Positions 22,673 through 34,978 of a DNA stretch of 64,000 nucleotides are shown here, piece after piece. Location of the stretch: assembly GCA_024663395.1 (NCBI GenBank), contig JANFAH010000002.1, positions 310,001 to 374,000 on the forward strand, written 5' to 3'. The position numbers were made by a program, and so were the translations under genes. A model generated the notes under the pieces. The model saw nothing but the letters and a program-made list of their open reading frames with translations, made no database searches and was not told where the DNA came from. This DNA is from Pisolithus tinctorius. Lineage: Eukaryota > Basidiomycota > Agaricomycetes > Boletales > Pisolithaceae. Numbering within the stretch: position 1 is the first letter of the stretch; every line of letters starts with the position of its first letter.

Positions 22673-24525
22673 TCACACTCTTCTCGACCCTATTGCATGC
22701 GAATAGTATGGTGGGAGCTCCGTAGCAGGCGAAGAAGGTGAAGGTAACCTGGACTGAATCTCTGCATTTTGAGTTACGGGCTGAGGTGACCGCGACTCCC
22801 CATCTCTTGGCATTTCTGGGATTGACCTTCCCTATGAAACTATCAACTCACGCACGGACTACGAGCAGAAAGTTGGTCCCTACTAAGGACTGAGTCTGTG
22901 GTTCGTCCCTCAATTGAAAAGGACCCGGGACGGGAGGGTATGCAGCTCCTGCAGGAACCCCGTCGGGTGGCCGTTGATAAGCATTTTCATTGGGTGAAGA
23001 CGGTGCACCTTGTCGAACAAGACTTGCATGACTCCTGGTTTCTAATGAAGTAGAGAACCCCGTTGGTGCCTCTGGCGGTGGTCGCTGAATTGTGTGAATG
23101 TTGTACAGATGATTGTATGTTGCCTCTGCGCTCCTCAACTTCCGATAGAAGAAAAAGGCAAGGAGGAATGCTAATACTGCTGCAGCTGCAGCTACGGCAA
23201 TGCCCACGATCCCCCTACTACTAAGTTGCCTATTGAGGTAACTGTCAGAATGGTTGATAATAGACAGATGTAATACTGACTTTGAAGAAATGGTGCTGCC
23301 AATACCACTACAATAACGACAGCAGAATCAGTTGGTGTGGTTGGCCACGAGAAGTGGTGCCGACCTTGAATCTGTAGAAGTAGAAGTACCACTTGAAAAG
23401 GTCAGGATTTGAAAACGAGATAGTATGAATAACAATTACTCGGATAAATCTGAAACCAGGGCATAATCGATACACAATTGTTGCCCCGGTGATGCAGGAG
23501 CGTTCGTGATAGTGAGACTATGTTGCCCAGCACCAAGGTTGTCCGCATGGAAAAGAGTGACTCCGTAGTAGGGAAGGAAAGTCGTCCCGTTATAGTCGGA
23601 CGGGTTCCCCTTGTCCATCTGAACGGTGTAGGGCCCGGTGGAAGTCGAGGTTGCGCCGAACAGCGTGACCATCTCACCTAACATACCACGATCAGCGAGA
23701 TGAGATTTGCGCTATGACCATAACGAGACTGGCATACCCTGTGATAAAGTCAATCGTCTCGGGGCCAGGTAGGGGCAAAAATGCTACCTACTGTAAAAGT
23801 GAGTACCGCATTCGCCGCGTTCGTTCCCGTACATCTACATATCGACGTGAGTTCAAATAACTCATACACTCTATCATGAACTTACTGCCCGGTTCCATTA
23901 CTGTAGAAGTTGACGTCAGAGGGGGATGTCCAAGCCGAATCCAGGAATTGGAAACGTGGGTCTGTGTTTTGAACCGTTTCCGTGATTAATTCCTGATTAC
24001 TGCTCCCGACTTCAGACTGCCAAACGATCTGAGTTCCCATCTCATTCTCAACATCACTAAAAGGAGAGGAAAGAAAGAGAATACCAACCAGATCAATGTC
24101 AACGTAAGTACCGTTTGTGCCTGTGTTTGTCAAGGTCAAGTTGTGCATCCCCTGCGTGAGACCGGTCTGGTTGAAGAGGACTTGCAGGAATTCTTGAGTA
24201 GGATAGTATCCATCGTAAGGTCCGTAGGTAGCACTATCGAGTTGAACGGTATAGGTGTTGTGGTTGCTTCTTTTAGCGCCATATATCCAAACGCCAGTTC
24301 CATTAAACGAAAACGATACTGCTCCGTTCGTTACGTTGTTGGTGGTAAACGTCCCGAGATAATACCTAGCCATTAGCGTCTCTATCAGGGATCGATGTTG
24401 GGAGTGCGAGAATGAGCGATTTACTGGTCTTCATAAGCATCTCCTGCACTGTTTCCAGGCGTCCAAGTTGAATCGTAGAGAATGAGCGGAGACTTGTCGT
24501 CAATGAGGTTAGTGACCAAGGGCAT
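22673..24525 (-). CDS. Single-pass surface glycoprotein, copy D of a tandem pair
   Basis: The start ATG 24523-24525 gives MPLVTNLIDDKSPLILYDST, nearly identical to copy C. The ectodomain modules match C closely (YYLGTFTTNN, IYGAKRSNHNTYT, MLGEMVTLFGATSTSTGPYT, YGVTLFHADNLG), and the TM helix is near 23170 (LAFLLAFFFYRKL). The tail frame appears to stop at 22848. However, an intron at 22832-22883 (donor GTAGGG, acceptor TTTCATAG, 52 nt) joins QTQSL to GRSIPEMPRDGES. It continues to SHAIGSRRV with TGA at 22673-22675, matching the C-terminus of C (TQNAE, SPSP-AT-LPP). I therefore extend the gene to 22673. It seems intact. Confidence 0.65.
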
Positions 24526-25082
24526 CCCTTTTACCAGGGCTGAGTCCGTCAAGGCACCCAATTATTACGCTAGCGGGGACTGCTTGAACTTGTTGGTTTG
24601 AGTCCTTGTGACCGAGCGCACTTACATATGTGTACTAATTTATTTATTAATACTAGCGCGTTGCAATAATAGGTACCGCCCAGACCCCTTTTCGGTAGAC
24701 CTTTCGAAGGATGACGATGTGGTACATTCCAGGGTAGGGTCCGCTTTTTCGGTGAAAGATAGGGAAGTTGTTAGGACGCCGGGGGTGAGCCAGCGGGAGT
24801 AGGGGCAAACTTTATAGTTAGATGGCAAGTTTACCACTGGAATGAAAGCAGTGCCTAAATTACACACCAATACATGTTTCAAGTTATCAATAGCCAGTTG
24901 AAGATTAGCCAGCTGGCTACTGCAGGATAACTCAACCAAGACTTTGTCAGTGTAGTAGGAAGTCAGGCCTGGTCAGGGTTGCGCTTAGTACACATCAATG
25001 ACAAAGGGTATCTTCCACTTCTGATAGCTGTAGGAAAAACGTCGTCATTGAATAAAAGGTGTCATTCAAATAAGAACCCACC
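24526..25082. other. Intergenic, no gene recognised
   Basis: The upstream region of copy D. A 99-codon minus-strand frame (24640-24939) has no recognisable motif and no splice support. Confidence 0.4.
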
Positions 25083-25657
25083 TCACTGGCCAGCTTGCGG
25101 CTTGATATACGTAACAATTTGCTTCATCAGGTTGAATCCTTCCGGAGACAAGATGTCTAAATCCCACAGCCCCTCCAGGAAGTCAGATGGCAAAGTACGA
25201 TCCATATGGGGGCGGTCGACAAACTGAGGTACAACGACGCCTGTGGCCTTAACGCCACGATAAACGCGAAGGGAAGTTTCAACCCATACAGTTCAGGAAT
25301 GGGGCATTCGGCCAGCATCTGACCGTACCGTTGGCGCATATGGATGTCCGCTATCCGGCGCTTATCAGCTGACTCCGCTCATTTGTCGTTTTTAATATCC
25401 GCGATGAGAACTGGTTTCTGCTCCTGGTTCAAAACCACCATAAAATAAACAAAGTCTACAGCGTCACGCTGAGAAGCTTCATCAGGGGCAGCCTGCGGGG
25501 CAAGGAAGAAGGTAAAGGAGCCTTCGATCACAGCGTAGTTGAAGAGCCTGTCATAAGGGCCATAATAACGAGATTCGAGTGGCGCATTTTTGTCATGGCT
25601 GACTTCAAAGATCTTGAGTAAGCCTTGCAGCCAGTTCGTGTCGGCGGAGAAGGGCAT
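25083..25657 (-). pseudogene. Broken copy of a fungal family with a PD-(D/E)XK-like EIK motif
   Basis: ATG 25655-25657 opens MPFSADTNWLQGLLKIFEVS. The body has LESRYYGPYDRLFNYAV, FVYFMVVLN and KPVLIADIKNDK, followed directly by TGA (25379-25381), then continues in the same frame as AESADKRRIADIHMRQRYGQML. In intact relatives, from memory, this stop position is Trp (TGG). A second lesion follows: after ELYGL the homologous reading resumes in another frame (ETSLRVYRG, VVVPQFVDRPHMDRTLPSDF, LDILSPEGFNLMKQIV) and ends at 25083-25085. A nonsense change plus a frameshift make this a pseudogene. The D...EXK-like core recalls restriction-endonuclease folds, but the role of the family is not known to me. 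Confidence 0.65.
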
Positions 25658-25869
25658 GACCCTAGCATGTTTGTATCAACAATGATAAATTATGGGTGCT
25701 AGTCAAAGGCGTGCCAGTTGTTTCTTCTGGGCGGTGGGTTGAAAGTCAAGGTTAGATGCAACCACGGTTGCGTGCTCGAAGTTTGCTTCCCTGTACCGCC
25801 AGTGTGGCAATTAATGTGAATATTTGGTGGCCACGCCACAGACGCGTAGCTCTGTCATAAACCCATGCA

Positions 25870-28003
25870 ATGACCACTCAGGCGGCACAAGACTACCTCA
25901 CGAAGGAGGTTTTTATAAGGCGGAGCGTGGTATTACTCATTTCTGGTCGTTCGTAAAAGCTACTGAAGTCTGAGTAACACTAAGGTGACCTTCCGATCCT
26001 TAAGTCGAGAACTGGGTATCCACGTCAATGATGCAAAGAAGTAAGACGCATGCCACGACATAACCCCTCCATGAACACTGAAATACTCTGAAGTGAACTT
26101 AAGGCATTCCACGAAGCGTCGATATATACCAATACGCCTGCTATACCAACCTATCTCGTCTCCGGGGAGGTCGCATCAAAGAACGGCGGTCCCAGCAACA
26201 CTCCTGATGACTATGACGTGGATATGGATATGGACCTCGACGACGAAGATGGGCCAGATGTGGTGCACATCAGTAAAGTTGTGTTGGTGGATGCTGATGT
26301 CCTGGATGGTGCGTACCCAATTCCTTCATATGCGTCAAGGCCATATCCGACTGGATGTACAGAAACGATGGCTCAGTTTTCGCGAGTCTTCTCGATACAC
26401 GTATACAGTTTGTCGCCGTCGAAACTCAAGGTATAGGTGCCGAGTTTTTTTATGGCTAATTTCCGATCCGTTCACGTTTGCGGCAGGATGCAGATCTCAT
26501 ATGTGCGAGCAATGTTAACGTGCAGAAGGTAGACGCCTCCAGGGGTCCTGAATTCTTCTCGATCGTGGGCAAGATACGTGGAGGGCATGTAGAGGTACGT
26601 CGATCCCTGCCACGTTTCGACATATGAGTGCTCATCCGTTGTCAGACAAGAGCCAGCGCAAGAAAGACATCAGCTCTTGCCCCTGCCGCTGCTTCCTCGT
26701 CAAAAGTGACTCTCGAGGAAACCAAGAAACAGCCCTCCAAACCTGCTCCGCAGACAAAGCCAGAGCAGCCGACACTCAAGGGGAAGTCATCAACGTTAGA
26801 TTCGAAGGAATTGACGAGTACAAAAGAACTGATGCAGAAGACGGATATCAAAGAGAAACCAAAGGCGTCGGGAAGGCTGGACTGGAGCAAGGCAAAGTCA
26901 AAAGAGAAGGAGAAAGCAGGGGACAAGGGGAGTGGAGAAGACGACCAAAAACCCAAGCCATCTAAACCGCCCTCCGCAAACGAAACGTCTTTTCTGCCAA
27001 GTAAATCAAGCATAAGCAACCAGAGCTCTAGCAAGCCTGAGGCGAACAGGGCCAAAACTGATTCCACCGGGCCAAGCCACGTTCCACAGGTAAGACTTTT
27101 TCATTGCTTCTGTAGTTATTGCTATAATATTTCAATAGCGTGGCGTAAAACGCAAAACCCATATCCCATCTGACTCGGAAAAGGAGGAAGACCAGGTCTT
27201 GGAGCCCAACAAACCAATCGTATCTTCCAGCTCCGCCAAAGTGAAGAATGGTGTGGTCCTGACCGACGACGACGAACAGGATGTGCGAGCGTTTGGAAGA
27301 CGTCGTGCTGGAGTGAAAAGCGGCGAAATGTCTGACACAGAGATGAGTCTCAAAGCCATGATGGACATCGATGACGGTTGGTTGTTTTTATCGACGCCGA
27401 TAATTTGGAATTGATGGAAAGATTAGATCAGGTTGTTAGGGTGTCCCGAACGAAGAAGGTCCCACCAAAGGTTGATATTGAGGAAGATACGGACGCAGAT
27501 ATTGAAGAAGCCCGGGAAGCTACGGTCCCCCCTGTTAGCAGCGATGCTGATGACATGGACACGGATGATGAACCGATCGTAAAACCAAAGAAGAGGGCAC
27601 CCAAGAGGGTTGTTCCCGTAGGTCGGAATGGACTTAAGAAAAAGAGAGTCATCAAATCCCGGACCACGACCGATGCTAAAGGATACATGCGTATGTTCCT
27701 TCTGTTTGTCTCCCTTGCACGGGAATGCCGCCCTGCTCAATTACGTTAACAGAAACTGAGGATTACTCTTCATATGAGTCTGTAGAAGAGGGGGACGTTC
27801 AGACTGAGCCAACGACCAAGCCCAAAGGTAAGGGCAAGAAGGGTAACAACGAGCAGGCCAAGACAGAGGAACCATCCGCAGAAAAGCAGACAGCGAAGAG
27901 CAAGCCAAAGGTTGCTTCAAAAGCTGCGCCAAAACCCAAGGGGAGTGCTCTCAAGCGTGGTAGTTTGTTGAATTTCTTTGGACCGGATAAAGAGAAGAAG
28001 TAA
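25870..28003 (+). CDS. CDC27: DNA polymerase delta subunit 3 (Cdc27/POLD3)
   Basis: Third subunit of replicative DNA polymerase delta; it bridges the B-subunit and PCNA in the nucleus. Exon 1 (25870-25929) begins MTTQAAQDYLTKEVFIRRSV. Exon 2 (25985-26040) gives VTFRSLSRELGIHVNDAK and exon 3 (from 26094) gives NELKAFHEASIYTNTPAIP, the winged-helix N-terminal region. The middle is long, charged and Lys/Glu/Pro-rich. The C-terminal motif GYM then ETEDYSSYESV is characteristic. The last residues GSLLNFFGPDKEKK contain an LxxFF core that fits the PCNA-binding (PIP) box position, although the usual Gln is not there. Several 50-60-nt introns are present (after DADVLD, KLK, VE, VPQ, DD, YM). The start was chosen because it gives a continuous frame with both following exons. 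Confidence 0.9.
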
Positions 28004-28789
28004 GAGTAGGTATAAATTGTTGTGCGTGGAGTATGGAGCCCATCATATACTGTCACTCTGCACTCTGTACCCTTGAATCCTTGGCGCAGGAATGCCGTCA
28101 TTGCTGGTTATGCGTGCTATGGGCATGGCATACTGCATTCCAATGAACTACCACACTGTCTTGATGGGGGTGAGGTGGCCATGCGGTTTTGTTCCCTGCT
28201 GCCTTGAACTTGTTCGAGGCCTGCGTTCGGCAAAGTCCGGTGAGGTCAGTAGAACCCCAATCCGCTTGTCATCGTCGGAGTAGCTCAGTCAAGCGAGAGT
28301 TCCTTGCACAAGGTGCATGCAAGAGGTGTGCGATGCTCGTACACTAACTGCAGAAGTCAAGGGGGGGACCCCGCCCCCCGTGACAGTCACAAAATTACTA
28401 TGTTTAGGTCGTCACGTGCGCTAGGGACCCCATTCACCGCAATATGAGGAGAGCTACAAATGACAAGTCGGATTTTGCATCAGACGTGAATGCAATGTGA
28501 CAACGAAAGTACTCGAAATGATTCTAAAGTGTCATGTGAATGATAGTACGGTTTTTTTGAGCGTCAAGTGAGCATAATGGCAGTGGGGGAAAAAGAGAAA
28601 AAAAACTATGTGTGAGCTCATTTGCCTCCAGATGAACAGCTACCCCCAGTGGTGACTGCCCTTGTGCTGCTCCCCTTCCTCTTCTGCCTAGTGGAAACTG
28701 CTGAATCCCTGTAGTTCTCCTTCTCAGCAATGAGTGTAAAAGCAGGGCAAGCAGGAACACCAGCTTTCTTCTCAGTGGGTGTGATGTGT
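28004..28789. other. Intergenic to transposon boundary
   Basis: The POLD3 3' flank. CpG is still common until about 28500, then the base usage shifts to CpG-poor, CA/TG-rich sequence characteristic of the transposons to the right. No gene is seen. Positions 28784-28789 (ATGTGT) are the proposed left target duplication of the next element. Confidence 0.5.
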
Positions 28790-28830
28790 CAGCAATTTGT
28801 CACCCTGACTGTGACGACTGCACAGACTGT
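28790..28830 (+). repeat. Left terminal inverted repeat of the DNA transposon
   Basis: Begins CAGCAATTTGTCA and continues CCCTGACTGTGACGACTG. Pairs with 44760-44800 on the other strand; most of the mismatches are C/T or A/G. Confidence 0.55.
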
Positions 28831-28989
28831 CGACAGATCCAACAGACCAACAGATGTCACAGTAAAGTGACTGTGAAAAGGCATGTCATTTATGTACACA
28901 GTCCCATCACCTGTACACAGTTCATACACAGACTGGAAAGTTCACTTGCAGTTGCACACAGTAAGCACACAGACAGATTAATTCAGACA

Positions 28990-31040
28990 TAACAGTAGGA
29001 CAAAGGGTATAGCAGGGCCAGACCTCTATCTACATGATCAGGCGCCTTTCTAGCTCTCTTGCCCACCATGAATTATTTGCTTCACCTCCTCACACTGTCC
29101 AGTGTCCAGTGATTAGAGATCAGTACATCTGAGCCAGAACATTTAAAATGCTTGCCTTCAATGTCTGACTCAGCCTTGATGTCAGAGGACACTGTGATCA
29201 ATGCCCAGTCATCAATCATGTTGCCTTTGCCTGCTGCTGATACACTGTAAGGTACCTGGGCTTGCCTAGAACGGATGGCAGCACTGCAGTATTCCTTAGC
29301 CCCACTGACAATTTGGTCGAATTTTCAGTCTCCTGCTTTCATGATCAATTGCATGTACAACAAAGCCTTCATGCCCCATCCAATGTCAGAGAAGCTTGCC
29401 TCAGACCACTTGGTGGGCACCTCTTTGGCTCCAGTAGAATACAACGTTAATGCCTGCTTGACCTGTAATGATTGCAGCTCAGATGTTCACCTGAATAATG
29501 CCACATACCGATGTGACAGCTGAGACCAGTGCACCCCTTGGCATTTTGTAGTCAATTAACTTGTGATAAGTCTCGTTGTTGACCACTGAAATATCCCTGA
29601 TGTGGGATGCAAAGGTCCACAGAACAAGTGGTGACAGAAATGACTTGGAGACCTAAACAATTTTATAATGGACTTTGATCTGTAAATGGATACTTGAATG
29701 GGACTTACACTATACTCATTCCCTCCTAGATGTTCCACACTACCATACATGAATGGAAGGCTCAGACTGAGCACAAAGTCAACATATGCCTTCCATTCCT
29801 CAGGATTTTTGTATTTCAGGTCTGAAGCCCACAGTGCCTCAACGGCTTCAATCCCTGCTTTACCGATGTGTGCATGCCACTTGTAAGTCTTTTGCATGCA
29901 CTAGCCAAGATTGTTAGTAATGCCATCAATGTCAAGTGAAAGTCCTTACCAGACAATAGACATGATTGTCCTCATCAAACCAGTGTGGCCAATCTAACAT
30001 GACCTTATCCCATAGTTCCTGCAATTTGTCAATGAAGTGATCAGGTACCATCCAGGGATTCTCCAATGTCCTGCAATAGAGATGGAGCAAAGGAACCAAA
30101 AGCTTCATAAATTGGGCAGCAGATCCCTTTGGCAAGTTTTGATGACTAGGTTGATTCTTCATAGCTGTTGCATTTGTGATAGGAGCACTGTGCTGTAAGT
30201 GCTGTTGAGGAGCATTAGTGAAGATCTTGGTAACAGCAAGGGGACCCTTAAAAGGCATTAGTGTCTGTATAGAAATTAGGGATGCTGTAACTACTTACCA
30301 TGGTATTCTGTGCCCCAGCAGGTTTCCATTTCTTCTCTTGCTTGTCAGGGAGGCCACCAAATTTATCTGTCACACTGCCATTGACCTGGTTACCTCTATG
30401 AGTAATGTGCTCACCAGTTTGAGACTCTATGTGATGTTTGTGCTGGGCAGAGTCCACAGTTTTTCCTTCCTTGTGAGAGTGTGAGAGGCCAGACAGGTGG
30501 TCGCATTTCTTCTTCTTCTGTGGCAGCCCCAAGCTGAAAATAATTCTAAAAGATAAACAAATATGTTAGTTCAAATAGCTAGGTTATAAAAACATACTTA
30601 CACTCCATCACATTTGAGCTTGTGCTTGCCTGTAGCTGTGATGACAGAAGGTTGGGAGGGAGTGGCCTTGGTAGTAGTGCAGGCAGCTTCAATGAGGTGG
30701 TGTGTGGTCTTGGCTGGCTTCCTGTGTATTCCCATGGTCTCTTCATCCTCACTCCCCTCTGTGGCAACATCAGGATTGGTGTGGTAGTCATCCTCACCAT
30801 GGATCGTCTCAGATCCAGTCTCAGATCCTTAAAAGCCAGGTAAGCATTGTTTCCCCCATGTATTGGAGTACTTATACCTTTGGCAGTTTCAACCTCTTGG
30901 GCCTCACCATTGTCCTCGTGACCTGGGGCATGCTGCGAGGTCTGCATGCTTGAGATAGTGTCATCAGGTGCGGTCTTCAACATTGGCTGTGACTTCAATG
31001 GCCTATTCACTGCTGATTTTGGATTTTGAAAGTTCATATG
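28990..31040 (-). pseudogene. Decayed cargo gene of unknown function inside the DNA transposon
   Basis: Read right to left, pieces of one protein are separated by short introns: an N-terminal Ser/Pro-rich part (30580-31037), a Lys-rich stretch (30250-30530), FMKLLVPLLHLYCRTLENPW and LDWPHWFDEDNHVYCLV (about 30000), YKWHAHIGKAGIEAVEALW and KYKNPEEWKAYVDFVL (about 29800), SPLVLWTFASHIRDI (about 29620), and KQALTLYSTGAKEVPTKWSE with GWGMKALLYMQL (about 29400), then a TGA. The last blocks resemble a repeated mushroom family of unknown function. The internal TGA and scattered losses show decay. It faces away from the transposase, as cargo genes often do. Confidence 0.5.
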
Positions 31041-31581
31041 TCATGTTTTCATCTGTTCATGTAGCTGATCTTTGATTTCAGCCACTTGACGAATATTCAC
31101 CTGCTGCTGGAGTCTAGTGGCTGCATGTGTTGTGTTTTGTGTGGCACACTCTTCTTGGATGACCTGGCTGCTTCACCTTGGGGTGGGAAGGTCAGGTACT
31201 CCAGGGTGTCGGTCTTTGTTTTTTGCATGGGTGGTGATGTGGTTTGGCATGACAAGGTAGTGGGTTAGGTGGGGACCTCTTACCATCTAGTCAGTCTTTT
31301 AACCTATCCCTTTTTTTGTAGAATGCTAACATTATGGTTTCTACTGATTGCAGTTTTTTATTTTTTATTTTTTATATTTTTTAATAGAATGCAGAGGGCC
31401 CTGGATGTGTTGCTGTACTGACAAGTGTAGCAACACATTACTGCCATCAAACTATGTCTGGCACCAATCAGCTTTGATGGGTCTATCCTTCTTCAAAAAT
31501 CTGCTGTGGAACCTGGCATAATTACTGCAGGGTGATGTATCAGGTCCATCCCCCATCTCACACTAGTTTCACTTCCACTTC

Positions 31582-33150
31582 ATGTCCCCAGCAGGGCGAT
31601 TCCCCATGCGTCCCTACTGTCCAAAAGTTTTCATCTGTACTTTCCCACTTTGCAACAAAGCTTGTAGGACCAAGGGTGGGCTGAAACAACATGCTTGCCT
31701 ACACCGACAACATGGTATTCATCAAGTGCCCATACTGGAACCACCAGAACGACATGGTTCTACAGCTAGTGACTTGGGAGGCTATGGCTCTGAATTTTTG
31801 GGTGCCGAGCTCCCTGATCAATGCAATCAGTGCATTCATTTCCATCCCATTCTAGATGGTATGTATCATCCTCAACAATGCTGCTCATGCTGACACTGCG
31901 CAGGGTCACCTTGTGATCCATGTGGACAGGACCTCCTGCCTTCTGTGCCACCACTGCCCTTCGAACCATGCACCCAGGGTGACTGGATGCCTTTTACCAG
32001 TTGGGTGCAATTTGAACTTGCCAAATTTTTGTACAAGAGTGTACAGATGTCTGCTGGCAAGACAGATATGTTGATGGATATTTTGGCCTCACTGTACAAT
32101 CACCAGGACCCACCATTTGCATCACACAATGAGTTATATGAGTCTATTGATGCTATACCATATGGTGACTGCCCTTGGCAGTTGTTTTCAGTGAAGTACT
32201 CAGGCCCATTGCCTGCGGACCCACCATCTTGGATGCTGGCAGACTATGATGTATGGTACCAAGATCCACTAAGTCTACTTGAACAACAATTTGGAAATCC
32301 AGAATTTGCTGATGCAATCAACTACACTGCAAAAGTGAGTTTTACTGATGTACATTGAACAATATATTAACACTAGTATCACAGGTTGTAATGGATGAAA
32401 ATGGCCAGCATGAGGTCTGTGACCTCATGTCAGGTCAGTGGGCATGGGATCAGTCTGTGAGTCTTCGCATTTGTGTCATCTTCCTTCAGTGACAATATAT
32501 ATATTGTCCAGGAACTTATTGCCCAGGATCCAGATACACATGGGGCCACATTTGCACCTATCATACTAGGCAGCAACAAGACAACAGTCAGTGTAGGCAC
32601 TGGAAACACAGAATATTACCCACTATACATATCCTTTGGAAATGTTCACAACCATGTCCGTCACTCTCATGGTGGTGCCTTGTCCATTTTGGCCTTTCTG
32701 TCCATCCCCAAAAGTAAGTGACCATCTCTTGACTAACTCCGAGGCTCATTCCAATTGCCAACATGTAGCTGGTCCCACACACAAAGATGACATTGACTTC
32801 CACCACTTTCACTGCCAGTTATTCCACTTGTCACTTGCTGCCATCCTTCAGCTGGTCAAGGACTCAATGAGCAAACCACGAGTGACACAATGCATGGATG
32901 GCCACTTCCACTGTGTCATATATGGCCTTGGCCCTTACATTGCTGATTACCCTGAGCAAGCCTTGCTCACATGTATTGTGCAGGGTTGGTGTACATGGTA
33001 TGTTATCTGCATTGCTTTTTGAGTGATGTGGCCCCTGACCATATGCAGTTGCACAGTGCAAAACAGCAGTCTTGATAGTGGCAGTGGACTGTGGTGGAGT
33101 AGTTGAAGCGAGTCTGATGAACAATGGACTGAGCTCGTAGCCTGCTGTGT
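31582..33150 (+). pseudogene. Plavaka-type transposase, 5' half
   Basis: The N-terminus carries a C2H2 finger (C-x4-C-x12-H-x3-H, CTFPLC...QHACLH, about 31633-31710). Later come VQFELAKFLYKSVQMS, DAIPYGDCPWQLF, WMLADYDVWYQDP and NPEFADAINYTAK. After an intron the sequence continues MDENGQHEVCDLMSGQWAWDQ, then FAPIILGSNKTTVSVGTGN, YYPLYISFGNVHN and FHLSLAAILQLVK. This block order is typical of Plavaka-family transposases of Agaricomycetes. Reading becomes damaged after about 33020, and homology stops between 33150 and 33240 where a Ty3 fragment begins. The rest of the gene resumes at 40820. Confidence 0.75.
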
Positions 33151-33237
33151 ACACCCAATGTATCTGCTGAACATGTCACATCCATGTCTGCCTCCATCTG
33201 ACTAAGCCTGATGTGGCTGTGCTCCTGCCTTCGGACC

Positions 33238-34974
33238 CTAGGTCCCCCTACTCCATGTGCCCCCTTCAAAAAATGATGACGTCCTCATTGTCTGTGACCC
33301 AGCACATCCTCCCTGCCTTTCCTTGCCCCTCTGGCTCTGGTCTGTCTCCGCTCCCTCACTGGCCATCTCACCCACTGCCTTAGCTTCTCTGGTACCACCT
33401 TCATCATTTTTTCTCTCCATCGTGTCGTTTCCCATGCTCTCTTCCTGTTCCCTTATCTTCCTTATGTGTTCCATTTGTTCCGTGTGGAGCTGTGTTCCTT
33501 CTCTTGGTATGAACACTCATAGGCATCATGTGCTGAACTCCCCTGCTACCGGGTTTCCATTTAGTGTTTCTAACCTGTATGAGTTCCTTAGCCGCATAGT
33601 TACTCTGTATGGTTGGGACCACTTAGGTAGGATCTTTCATTTGGTTTTGAACATGTAGTCCAGGTCACTTCTGTACACCTGAACCATTTCTCCTCATGTG
33701 AACACTACCTCTGTGTGATGGCACTGTAGCACGTGATGATTGAACACTGCCTTTCTTTTTATTGCATGTTTGATGGCTTCATCATACCCATCCAGTTGCT
33801 GTTGTGCTACGTATACCATGTGTATCGCAGCATCTGAGGTTGTTGGTTTGGTCGTGCTTAGGGTTGTGTCTGTGTGTTTTGTGTCAACTACCAGCCCCAG
33901 TAGTAGCTCCTTTGGCGTGTACTTGAGGGATGGTAGTATTCTGTTGTTTAGTGCTCGCACTGCATTGTCTAGGTGGTCCAGCCATGTTCTTGGTAGTTTG
34001 TTCCAGTCTTTTTCCATTGCATTGTCCTCCCCTATGTTGGGCATGCACAGTCGTTTTAACACGTGTAGTAATAGTTTATTTGTGCCTTCTACCAGGCTGT
34101 TAATCCAGGGTGAGTATGCTGCAACGGTGTGATGGGTGCATGACCACTTAGTGCAAAATTCCTTGACGGTTTCGTTGTTGAAGTGTCGTCCACTGTCTGT
34201 CATGAATGTTTCTGCTGGTGTGAACGCATTGAAGATTGTGTTCAGGCTGTCTACTGTTGTTTTTGCTGTGCCCACTGTCTTGAACTTAGTGACCCATAGA
34301 TGTTGCGAGAATGTGTCCAAGAAGAGACCCAGCATGTTGTACCCACCTTTGCTTTCTGGCATGGACCGGTAGTCTCTGACCAGCAGTTTGAATGGGTGTC
34401 ATTGTGTTATTGGTTCGAGTAGTGCATTGATTCTTGGCATGCTGAAATTCTTGCATTTCACACAATCTTGTATTGCCTTCATTACCGAGTTGTCTAGTTT
34501 CAGGGAGAAATATCTGTCAGTAAGTGCTATTTTCAACATGTCCCTACCCCAGTGTCCTCCCATCTCATGTGCTTGTTTTGCTTTTGCCTGCACTTCTACT
34601 TGTGTGATGCATTCTGTCTTGTGTCTTGGTCTGACACTTGTGCTGCCATGTATTCGCCAGAGCTTTCCTTGGTTGATTGTGTATTGTGATGCTCTGTGCT
34701 GTGCTTGGCTGTGGTCTCTTATGGGAGTGTTGGTGTCTGTGTTGAGTATTGTGTTGATTACCTTGAGGAACAGTGGTTCCTCCTTGAAGCAGTCCCTTAG
34801 AGTTTTGTTGTCTTGTGTTAGTTCTTCGATTGTGAATATGTCATTTACTAGGCCTAGTGTTGTTTCTGTGTCTGGGTTAACTGTCCATTGGCTGCCATTG
34901 TCATCTGTGCGGTTGGTGTTGTCCCATTGGTGGCTTAATCCATCTGCTACTACATTGAGGTGTCCTGGTATGTG
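33238..34974 (-). pseudogene. Ty3 integrase region of the fragment
   Basis: From the right: HIPGHLNVVADGLSHQWDN (end of the RNase H part), EVQAKAKQAHEMGGHWGRDM with CVKCKNF (HHCC zinc-binding region, about 34400-34590), a TGA after PIT-Q, then MLGLFLDTFSQHLWVTKF and TFMTDSGRHFNNETV (second catalytic Asp) and YSPWINSLVEGTNKLLL (catalytic Glu). The C-terminal part resumes in another frame as IQSNYAAKELIQVRNTKW and FIPREGTQLHTEQMEHIRK, a Glu/Arg-rich end. Integrase would join the cDNA to host DNA; this copy is broken by a TGA and a frameshift. Confidence 0.7.
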
Positions 34975-34978
34975 CCAT

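Noticed and set aside
26642..27067. 141-codon minus-strand frame
   Set aside because: Antisense of the Lys/Ser-rich middle of POLD3.
28262..28340. Possible tRNA (GTAGCTCAGTCAAGCGAG resembles a D-arm A box)
   Set aside because: No B box (GGTTCGANNCC) at the right distance and no cloverleaf could be drawn.
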